5,462 bases of DNA from JAYEJW01 sp034716535 (GTDB lineage: Bacteria; Pseudomonadota; Gammaproteobacteria; Chromatiales; Chromatiaceae), in NCBI GenBank assembly GCA_034716535.1, contig JAYEJW010000613.1:1-5462 (forward strand), written 5' to 3'. The notes beneath the pieces are model-generated. The model was not told the DNA's origin. It saw nothing but the letters and a program-made list of their open reading frames with translations, and did not search any database. The position numbers and the translations under genes were made by a program. Of this stretch, positions 1 to 5,177 are shown piece by piece. The first letter of the stretch is position 1. Every line of letters begins with the position of its first letter.

Positions 1-1528
1 CGGAGCTCTTGTTGCGCAGGAAGACCGGCGCGTCCGCCCGCTCGCATTCGACTGCGCCCACCTGTTTGCCCTCCAGCTCGTAGACCTCGAAGCGCACGAA
101 GCGTGCGTACTCCGGGCCCAGGTGCTGGTTGAGCAGGTTCTTGAAGTGCAGGCGGCACCTGTCCTCGTTCTCGAACCTGTCCTCCTCGAGCCCCAGTACG
201 GTGCCGTCATCCGCGACCCCCATGAGCAGGATTCCGCCCTCCGTATTCATGAACGCCGTCACCCCTTTGAGCCAGGCCAGCTCGATCTCCTTACCCGGCT
301 TGTGGGTGTGCAGATTTGTGCGCATGGTGGATTTGAGCTCAAGGTGGGTGTCCTCTCCGTTGCCGATCAGATCGTAGATGTCCTGCTCGTGGTTCCTTCG
401 GTTGATAGAGAGCTTGGGCAGGTCGCGCAGCTGGCGGCTATACTTGCGCATCAGCATGAGCACGAGCCCGACCGCGAAGAGCATGATGATCACCGCGGTT
501 AGGGCGACGATCTGCCAGCGATTCTGCAGGACGCCAAGGGTCTCGTGAACGGGAAGCGCCACCCCTACCCAGGCTGCGTCGGCAGTCGAAGAAAGGGGCA
601 GGAAACCGCCCCACCAGTCACGTCCCTGGCTCTTGAAGCGGATCAGCTCGTCCGCCTGGCGTCCCCCGTCCCGCCAGGCATCGACGGCGTCGAAGACCAG
701 GGGACCGCCTAAGCGCTCGTGAGCGGAGAAGAAACCGTTGGTCCGGTCGGGTGCCTCCCCGGTCTCCGTCCATTCGGGAACGTAGACGCCCCCGTCGCCG
801 CTGAACAGGAAACCCCTGCCGTCGGGACTCAGCGAGAGGCGATCGATGGCGTCTATCACGCGGCTAAGGGCCACGTCCAAGGCCGCGACCCTGAGCGTTT
901 CTTCCTCTTTCCAGGCGACGGAGGCGGTGACCCCCGGTATCTTCAGTGAGTGGAAGACATAGGGGGCGCTCCAGCTCACCGGCCCGCCGATGGCGTCTTT
1001 TGCCCCGGTGAACCAGGGCCGCCGGCGTGGGTCGTACTCCAGGGTCCCTTCCCAGGTCTTCAGCTCGGCGCCTTCCGGGCTCCAACGGGCCCAGGTGGCG
1101 CTGCCGGGCTCCCCCGGGGAGCGCAACCGCGTGAGCCAGTCACCGCCGTCAGGGCGTAAGAAGTACTCCGCGCCGGTTTCGTCCGCGAAGATGGCGCCGG
1201 CGATCTGGTCCATGTGGCGCATCGTGGGGACAAAGCGCTCATCGAGTGCGGCCCGATCGGAGGGTGTGAGGCGCGCTGTCTGCAGGCTGTCGCGCGTGAT
1301 CAGCAGTTGCTGCTCCACCGGGCCGAGCAGGTTGCGGACCTCGTCTCGCACGAGCGCCGTGGCGGTGGAGATCTGGGCCGCGGCGAACTCCCGTTTGAGC
1401 TCGCCGATGAGGAGCCAGTTGACGGCCACGAGAAGCCCAACCGTCAACAGCACCAGCAGTACGAGGTCCCGGAACAGGCGCGAGCGGATATGACCGGATG
1501 AGGTGTGCAGGAGATGGAGCAGACGCAT
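1..1528 (-). CDS. Membrane receptor with dCache-like sensor and cytoplasmic AlbA_2 (Schlafen-type) domain, partial
   Basis: The frame is open from ATG at 1528 to the left edge (509 codons), so the C-terminus is missing. An in-frame TAA four codons upstream of the ATG leaves no earlier start. Residues about 21-41 are a transmembrane helix. Residues about 45-325 resemble a dCache extracytoplasmic sensor: YDPRRRPWF at 165-173 is the typical DPRxRPW motif, followed by SAPYVF at 187-192 and a Val/Ala/Leu-rich strand with the LDVALSRV segment near 217. A second helix spans about 339-360. From about 386 the sequence matches the AlbA_2/Schlafen fold: GEDTHLELKS at 391-400, NTEGGILLMGVADDG at 428-442, and a Pro-Val-Phe near 501. 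The inferred role is a receptor that binds a ligand outside and acts on nucleic acid or another partner inside. AlbA_2 domains are described as putative nucleic-acid binding. No histidine kinase, GGDEF or methyl-accepting region is seen before the edge. The domain reading is good; the function is unknown. Confidence 0.85.
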   Translation of the reverse strand, partial: MRLLHLLHTSSGHIRSRLFRDLVLLVLLTVGLLVAVNWLLIGELKREFAAAQISTATALVRDEVRNLLGPVEQQLLITRDSLQTARLTPSDRAALDERFVPTMRHMDQIAGAIFADETGAEYFLRPDGGDWLTRLRSPGEPGSATWARWSPEGAELKTWEGTLEYDPRRRPWFTGAKDAIGGPVSWSAPYVFHSLKIPGVTASVAWKEEETLRVAALDVALSRVIDAIDRLSLSPDGRGFLFSGDGGVYVPEWTETGEAPDRTNGFFSAHERLGGPLVFDAVDAWRDGGRQADELIRFKSQGRDWWGGFLPLSSTADAAWVGVALPVHETLGVLQNRWQIVALTAVIIMLFAVGLVLMLMRKYSRQLRDLPKLSINRRNHEQDIYDLIGNGEDTHLELKSTMRTNLHTHKPGKEIELAWLKGVTAFMNTEGGILLMGVADDGTVLGLEEDRFENEDRCRLHFKNLLNQHLGPEYARFVRFEVYELEGKQVGAVECERADAPVFLRNKSS

Positions 1529-1536
1529 GGGTAGCG

Positions 1537-1542
1537 ATTATA
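1537..1542 (-). promoter_or_regulatory. Perfect -10 box for the receptor gene, probably leaderless
   Basis: The minus strand reads TATAAT exactly, ending 8 bases before the ATG at 1528. Sigma-70 promoters usually start 6-9 bases after the -10 box, so the transcript would begin at or within a base or two of the start codon. No Shine-Dalgarno sequence exists between the box and the ATG, which fits a leaderless mRNA. The -35 region at the usual distance (about 1560-1565) is a poor match to TTGACA, so an activator may be needed, or the box could be a chance match. Confidence 0.45.
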
Positions 1543-1611
1543 GCGATGTCGGCCACCTCATTTCGCGATCGAGCCGATGCTGATACTATCCTTCGCCTGT
1601 TTCCGGTCCCG

Positions 1612-1632
1612 TCGTCTCAGGATCTGAGACGA
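1612..1632. promoter_or_regulatory. Operator-like palindrome in the divergent intergenic region
   Basis: The arms TCGTCTCAG (1612-1620) and CTGAGACGA (1624-1632) are exact reverse complements separated by GAT. The 9-bp arms with a 3-bp centre look like the site of a dimeric helix-turn-helix regulator. The site lies 43 bp before the GTG of the PH-domain gene and about 84 bp before the receptor start, so it could control either gene or both. No T-tract follows, which argues against a terminator. A hairpin in the 5' leader of the PH-domain transcript is the alternative. Confidence 0.45.
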
Positions 1633-1662
1633 TCCGATGACGAGTTGCCTGCATCCAGCCGT

Positions 1663-1669
1663 AAAGGAG
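1663..1669 (+). promoter_or_regulatory. Ribosome binding site that fixes a GTG start
   Basis: AAAGGAG lies 6 bases before GTG at 1676. The upstream in-frame ATG at 1637 has no comparable site before it, so the GTG is preferred and the protein is 13 residues shorter than the longest reading. Confidence 0.75.
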
Positions 1670-1675
1670 ACCCAC

Positions 1676-2119
1676 GTGTCAGAGATTCTCTACGAAGCCA
1701 ATCCATCGATGGTCCGCATGAATCCCTTCGGTACCTCGCTGGCGGTCCTGCTGGTTCCGCTGGCGGCGGTCGGTAGTGTCCTGCTCGGCCCCCCTCTTGC
1801 CTATGGGCTTATTCCGCTCGCCGGAGGCGCGATCATTCTTTTACTCTACTGGTACGTCTCCGCCAAAATGGACCACCTGGTCATCAAGCCCGATGAGATC
1901 GTCTGGACCCATGGTCTGGTGAGCAAGCAGTACACGGAGATCAGCATGGGCTCGGTGCGCACGGTGAAGGTCAGCCAGACCCTCTTCCAGCGCATCATGG
2001 GCGCCGGAGACGTCGCGATCTTCACCTCCGGCGACGAGCCGGAGCTGGTGGTGCGCGGACTGCCCGATCCCAACGCCATCCGAGAGTATGTGAAGGGACA
2101 GGCCGTCGCGGAGACGTGA
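1676..2119 (+). CDS. Membrane-anchored bacterial PH-domain protein (bPH2 type)
   Basis: The protein has 147 residues when started at GTG 1676, chosen for its well-placed AAAGGAG. Two hydrophobic helices (about residues 19-38 and 41-61) form a hairpin in the inner membrane. The remaining part, about 66-142, matches the bacterial PH (bPH2, YdbS/YdbT-like) pattern: LVIKPDEIVWTHGLVSK, then EISMGSVRTVKVSQTLFQRI, then GAGDVAIFTSGDEP and a closing PDPNAIREYV. Such proteins are small membrane proteins whose PH module faces the cytoplasm. Their ligand is generally unknown, and I see nothing here that sets it. The next gene begins 3 bases after its stop, so the two are almost certainly co-transcribed and probably act together. 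The family call is secure; the role is not. Confidence 0.88.
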   Translation: MSEILYEANPSMVRMNPFGTSLAVLLVPLAAVGSVLLGPPLAYGLIPLAGGAIILLLYWYVSAKMDHLVIKPDEIVWTHGLVSKQYTEISMGSVRTVKVSQTLFQRIMGAGDVAIFTSGDEPELVVRGLPDPNAIREYVKGQAVAET

Positions 2120-2122
2120 GCC

Positions 2123-2422
2123 ATGGGCGAGGGTACCCGCAGTGATCTGAAGATTCTCGCGATCCTGCTGGCTGCAGCCGTTGTGCTGGTCGGCATCCTT
2201 GCGCTTTTTGGGGGCGGCCTGGTGGAGGGGATCTTGGCGGCCTTCGAGCCGGGCGTGAGCCTCAAAACCGCAGCCATCTGGTCTTTCGCAGTGACCGTCG
2301 TGCTCTTCATCCTCTTTGCCCTCGTCGCCGGCGACGGTCTGCTGGGCGAGCTTCCGTTCATGCTCGGTGGGTTCTTCTCGTTCTTCGCGGTCATCACACT
2401 GCTGATTGCCTGGGTGTTCTAG
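2123..2422 (+). CDS. Small membrane protein with about three helices, unknown function
   Basis: The protein has 99 residues. Hydrophobic segments at about 9-31, 46-70 and 75-98 predict three membrane helices, separated by short Gly/Glu-bearing turns (around 33-45 and 69-76). The last helix runs to the C-terminus. The N-terminus MGEGTRSDLK is polar. I do not recognise a family and see no catalytic motif. The start ATG follows the PH-domain gene's stop with only CC and one G between, and a GGAG at 2110-2113 inside that upstream gene can serve as ribosome binding site, so translation is probably coupled. The likely job is as a membrane partner of the PH-domain protein, an inference from gene order only. 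Confidence 0.75.
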   Translation: MGEGTRSDLKILAILLAAAVVLVGILALFGGGLVEGILAAFEPGVSLKTAAIWSFAVTVVLFILFALVAGDGLLGELPFMLGGFFSFFAVITLLIAWVF

Positions 2423-2523
2423 CCTTCACCGGCCGGACAATCGGCTTTCACGGCGAGCGTGGCGGTAGGTGGTTCCGTGAGGACGCCAGCCCGACCGAGC
2501 TGCTCGAGGGCCTCTTCCTCACT
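2419..2523 (-). other. Coding-like trace in the convergent gap, possible gene remnant
   Basis: The minus strand reads 34 residues from AGT at 2523 to a TAG at 2419-2421, beginning SEEEALEQLGRAGVLTEPP. It has no start codon. An in-frame TAG sits immediately before it (2524-2526), and no clear reading continues further upstream. The EEEALEQLGRAGVL pattern recalls the C-terminal end of some Phd/VapB-type antitoxins, but the match is from memory and the piece is short. It overlaps the stop of the small membrane protein on the other strand. Chance coding-like composition in GC-rich DNA is just as possible. The rest of 2423-2584 shows nothing else I can name. Confidence 0.18.
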
Positions 2524-2584
2524 CTACGGCTTCAGCGGCTGAGCGCCAGGGACAGAGCTGTCGGTTCCGGCATTTTCGGCGCGC

Positions 2585-2618
2585 AAAAAAAAGCCCACAC
2601 GGCCGAAGCGGTATGGGC
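2585..2618 (-). terminator. Intrinsic terminator of the multiheme cytochrome gene
   Basis: On the minus strand GCCCATAC (2618-2611) pairs with GTGTGGGC (2600-2593), with one U-G wobble. Inside, after a C-C mismatch, a GC/GC pair closes a UUCG tetraloop. Eight U residues follow (2592-2585). The hairpin starts 40 bases after the cytochrome stop. This is a strong rho-independent terminator. Confidence 0.9.
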
Positions 2619-2619
2619 G

Positions 2620-2636
2620 TGGCTGGTTGCCAGCCA
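2620..2636 (-). terminator. Second hairpin directly before the terminator
   Basis: TGGCTGG (2620-2626) and CCAGCCA (2630-2636) are perfect reverse complements around a 3-base loop. On the minus strand it lies between the cytochrome stop codon and the main terminator, with one base between the two hairpins. It has no U-tract of its own. It may protect the mRNA 3' end or slow the polymerase before the terminator. Confidence 0.55.
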
Positions 2637-2658
2637 ACAAGGGGTCTTTTGCCGAGCG

Positions 2659-4947
2659 TTAGAGCTCGTTTTTATGGCATAGGTTGCAAGCGACGGGCTG
2701 GCCTTGTTCCAGGTTCACGGTGAAGTTCTTCTGCTCACCGCCCGGGCAAAGCGTGCCTTCTTCGCATTCCTCGATGGTAAATGTGCGGTCCGTGGCCGCG
2801 CGGGAGAGCACGGTGCCCTCGCCGTTCATGCCGTGACAGGAGCGGCAGGCATCCGCGTTATCCTCCGCCACTTTCTCATGTCCGCCGTCGACGAAGGAGG
2901 TGCCGCCGACCGAGTGCATGCCATGGGGCCCTTCGAGGGTGTTGCCCAGGTCGCCTTCGTGGCAGGTGCTGCACTCGATGATGGTCCCTCTGTGGCCCTG
3001 CAGGTCCATCGCGGTCTTGTTGTCGTTCGCCCAGGGATTGGCGTTGGGCCAGATCGCGTGGGTGCTGCCGTGGCAGCCCTCGCAGCTCAGGCCGCCGTGG
3101 CCCTTGTCGCTGCCGTCATCGCCGCCGCTGAGCCGGTAGAGGGGCAGATTGGAGGCGAAGCGGGAGGAATCGAACGCGAAGAGGTCGAGGTCGTCGCCGC
3201 CGCCCTGCGCGCTGTGCGCAGCCAGCGGATAGGCCATGAGCAGGCGCAGGTCGTCCGTGTTGCCGCCTTTGTCCGCTCCATTGATGACCGCGTCGTCCAG
3301 TTGGCCGCTGTTCTTGAGCTGATTGACCTGCTGCACGTCGCCCACGTGGCAGGATTGGCAGGCGGGCTCGTTGGCCCAGGGCACGCGCTGGTCGAATTGG
3401 GCGCTGCCGGGGTTGGTCGGGAAGGACGCGCTGAAGTCGTTGCCCACCTGGGTGCTCTGACCGTGGCAGTCTTGACAGACCATTCCGCCCGTCTCCATGG
3501 CGCCGCGCAGGCACTTGGTGCGTTTGCCGGGATGGCAGTTGTAGCAGGTCTCCTCGAGGATCTGGTCCTGCTGCGCCAGGCTCCGGCCGCCCGGGGGCGG
3601 CATCGTCGGGAACAGGTCCGCGAAGGCGCCGTCCGGGTCGTTCGCGGCGTCCGTGGGCAGGTTGCCGTGGAAGGAGTGCATCGCACGGGACATGCTGATG
3701 TGCTGGGTCTGCTCCTTGCCGTTCTCGTCGTTGGGCCCTAGGTGTGCCAAGTCGAGGGCGGGCGAGTAGTGGCACTTGGCACAGACGATGTTGCGCTCGT
3801 TGTCCAAAGCCGTTGTGTTCTTGGCATCGTGCAGGCGCAGGATGTTGATCTTGGCCGCATTGAGCGCGATCTGCTCCGCCGTATCGCCGGGCACGTAGTT
3901 CGGATTGGCCGGATCTGAGGTGTTGACGTTGCCCCCGTCGACGAACTCCGCCCCGCGATCATAGTGGTGGGCGATGTCGTCGCAGGGGATCCCCAGACCG
4001 AGCCCGGTGCAGACCTCTTGCGCCAGATGGCAGCCCTGGCAGTCCGCCTCCGAGGCCACGGGCAGAACCGCATCGACCTCCGCCACGACCACGCCTTGAG
4101 CGTGGGCCTGAATACGCATCAGGGGGTAGGTATTCGAGCGGCCCTGATCATCGGTCGGCATGATCGGTATGCCCTCGGCCGTGTAGCGCATGAAGTTTGC
4201 GGCCGTATAGCCGAACGGGAAATCCGGGGCGCCGTTTCCGTCGTGATCCCCGATGAAGAAGGGGAATTCCTCCACGAAGCCGTGGAACGGCTGCGGGTCG
4301 TTTGCGTTGTAAGGATCGAATATGCCCGGCATGGCGGACTGCTCCGCCGTCAGGACGCCGCTGCCGAGGTAGAGCTCCTCCACGTCCGGGGCGGGCAGTC
4401 CCAGGTCGAGCTCGAACGGGAACATGCCCAAGACACCCGGCGGATACAGGGGGTCGTACGCGAGGAATCCGAATGCGTCCAGGCCGTTGCCGCTCAGCTC
4501 CCAGAAGTTACCCTTGAAGGCGAAGGGCGCGTTGGCGGAGGTGGTGTTGATCGAGTCGATCGCCGATGGCGGGGCGTTGTCGTCGTTGGGATCGACGATA
4601 TTGGACTGCACCGCTTGGTAGGTGACCTCAATCCCGTCCGCCGGGGACATGAGCTGCGGTCGGCCGCCCTTGCGCAGCACCTGGGCGTTGACCACATTGT
4701 AGGGCGGGAGGATGCTGAAGATCTGGTAATCGGAGTCGGCGCAATGCATTCCCAGGTCATTGTGCGCCAGGATCGAGTAGCTGTTGCCGGTCGCGGCCGG
4801 CGCACTCAAGGTCTTCTTCTCGGCGTCCTCGGCGTCCTCGGTGTCGGAATCCGAGGCGAACGTGCTGCCGCTGATGATGAGTAGCCCGAGCAATATCCCT
4901 ATCGTGGTAAGCGCGAGTCGGGCGCCCGCGAGGTGTCGTGCTGTCAT
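2659..4947 (-). CDS. Secreted multiheme c-type cytochrome, nine CxxCH sites
   Basis: The protein has 762 residues from ATG 4947, chosen because GGAGAA lies 9 bases before it and a signal peptide follows at once. The frame is open further upstream only to a TTG at 5016 without a ribosome site. Residues 1-31 form a Sec signal (R4 and R10, a Leu/Ile core, likely cut after TFA), then an acidic Asp/Glu stretch. Residues about 50-300 lack heme sites and carry LGMHCADSDYQIF and ILPPYNVVNAQV, plus a DHDGNGAPD loop (234-242) like a calcium site. Nine heme sites follow: 303, 389, 468, 491, 530, 622, 659, 701 and 754. Many further histidines (HISMSRAMHSFHG, GPHGMHSVGG) could be second heme ligands. The inferred role is electron transfer in the periplasm or outside the cell. 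No membrane anchor or lipobox is seen. The tail around the last hemes (GTVLSRAATDR, QGQPVACNLCH) recalls uncharacterised environmental cytochromes. It is a single-gene unit, ended by a terminator. Confidence 0.92.
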   Translation of the reverse strand: MTARHLAGARLALTTIGILLGLLIISGSTFASDSDTEDAEDAEKKTLSAPAATGNSYSILAHNDLGMHCADSDYQIFSILPPYNVVNAQVLRKGGRPQLMSPADGIEVTYQAVQSNIVDPNDDNAPPSAIDSINTTSANAPFAFKGNFWELSGNGLDAFGFLAYDPLYPPGVLGMFPFELDLGLPAPDVEELYLGSGVLTAEQSAMPGIFDPYNANDPQPFHGFVEEFPFFIGDHDGNGAPDFPFGYTAANFMRYTAEGIPIMPTDDQGRSNTYPLMRIQAHAQGVVVAEVDAVLPVASEADCQGCHLAQEVCTGLGLGIPCDDIAHHYDRGAEFVDGGNVNTSDPANPNYVPGDTAEQIALNAAKINILRLHDAKNTTALDNERNIVCAKCHYSPALDLAHLGPNDENGKEQTQHISMSRAMHSFHGNLPTDAANDPDGAFADLFPTMPPPGGRSLAQQDQILEETCYNCHPGKRTKCLRGAMETGGMVCQDCHGQSTQVGNDFSASFPTNPGSAQFDQRVPWANEPACQSCHVGDVQQVNQLKNSGQLDDAVINGADKGGNTDDLRLLMAYPLAAHSAQGGGDDLDLFAFDSSRFASNLPLYRLSGGDDGSDKGHGGLSCEGCHGSTHAIWPNANPWANDNKTAMDLQGHRGTIIECSTCHEGDLGNTLEGPHGMHSVGGTSFVDGGHEKVAEDNADACRSCHGMNGEGTVLSRAATDRTFTIEECEEGTLCPGGEQKNFTVNLEQGQPVACNLCHKNEL

Positions 4948-5041
4948 TAAAATCGGTTCTCCTGGGAGAATCTTCTCGTTTGGTGTGGAAAGGTTAGCCG
5001 ACTTTGCTGAACTCAAAATGAACGTGCCGCGAGCATCCTGC

Positions 5042-5053
5042 CGAATGCATTCG
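5042..5053. promoter_or_regulatory. Perfect 12-bp palindrome upstream of the cytochrome
   Basis: CGAATGCATTCG reads the same on both strands. It sits 94 bp before the cytochrome ATG and 124 bp before the PepSY start, in the region where promoters for both divergent genes must lie. It is operator-like in form; I do not recognise a known regulator's consensus. I could not identify a convincing -35/-10 pair for the cytochrome. Confidence 0.3.
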
Positions 5054-5104
5054 ATTTAACCGCGGACACCTTGGGGTTCGGGTCCAGCCCGGCGGACGCG
5101 GGAG

Positions 5105-5132
5105 TTGCAGGGAGGCCGGCTTTCGGTGTATT
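5105..5132 (+). promoter_or_regulatory. Weak sigma-70-like promoter candidate for the PepSY gene
   Basis: TTGCAG (5105-5110), a 16-bp spacer and TGTATT (5127-5132) form the best pair I can find ahead of the PepSY gene. Both boxes match the consensus only partly. If real, the transcript would start near 5139, inside the hairpin pair that follows. Confidence 0.22.
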
Positions 5133-5157
5133 CACCATCGGTGACGGGCACTGCCCG
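5132..5157 (+). promoter_or_regulatory. Two abutting 13-bp inverted repeats before the PepSY gene
   Basis: TCACC-ATC-GGTGA (5132-5144) is followed with no gap by CGGGC-ACT-GCCCG (5145-5157). Each has perfect 5-bp arms around a 3-base centre. The pair ends 7 bases before the AAGGAG ribosome site. They may be regulator sites overlapping the promoter or small leader hairpins that influence translation. Confidence 0.35.
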
Positions 5158-5177
5158 ACGGAAAAAGGAGTTACCCT

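Noticed and set aside
1637..1675. Earlier ATG start for the PH-domain protein
   Set aside because: No ribosome site there, and AAAGGAG lies inside this stretch, positioned for the GTG at 1676.
1846..2397. Minus-strand open frame of 183 codons across the PH-domain and membrane-protein genes
   Set aside because: Ser/Thr/Arg/Pro-rich shadow sequence covering two convincing plus-strand genes.
2448..2480. TCACGG ... CCGTGA inverted repeat after the small membrane protein as a plus-strand terminator
   Set aside because: Six-base arms with a 21-base loop and no T-tract. Not a convincing terminator, so the operon's 3' end is unassigned.
2704..3741. Long plus-strand open frame of 345 codons opposite the cytochrome
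   Set aside because: It is Val/Ala/Arg/Gly-rich with no recognisable motif, and mirrors the GC-rich codons of the minus-strand cytochrome, whose nine CxxCH sites prove the real frame.
4821..4847. Nine-base tandem repeat (CGGCGTCCT twice plus a degenerate third copy)
   Set aside because: It encodes the acidic Glu-Asp-Ala stretch just after the cytochrome signal peptide. Explained by low-complexity protein sequence; too short to call a regulatory repeat.
3964..4884. Plus-strand open frame of 306 codons opposite the N-terminal half of the cytochrome
   Set aside because: No ribosome site, no domain, and it lies wholly inside the antisense of a well-supported gene.
4948..5016. N-terminal extension of the cytochrome from a TTG codon
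   Set aside because: No ribosome site before the TTG, and the extension would bury the signal peptide behind 23 polar residues. The ATG at 4947 has GGAGAA and an immediate signal peptide.
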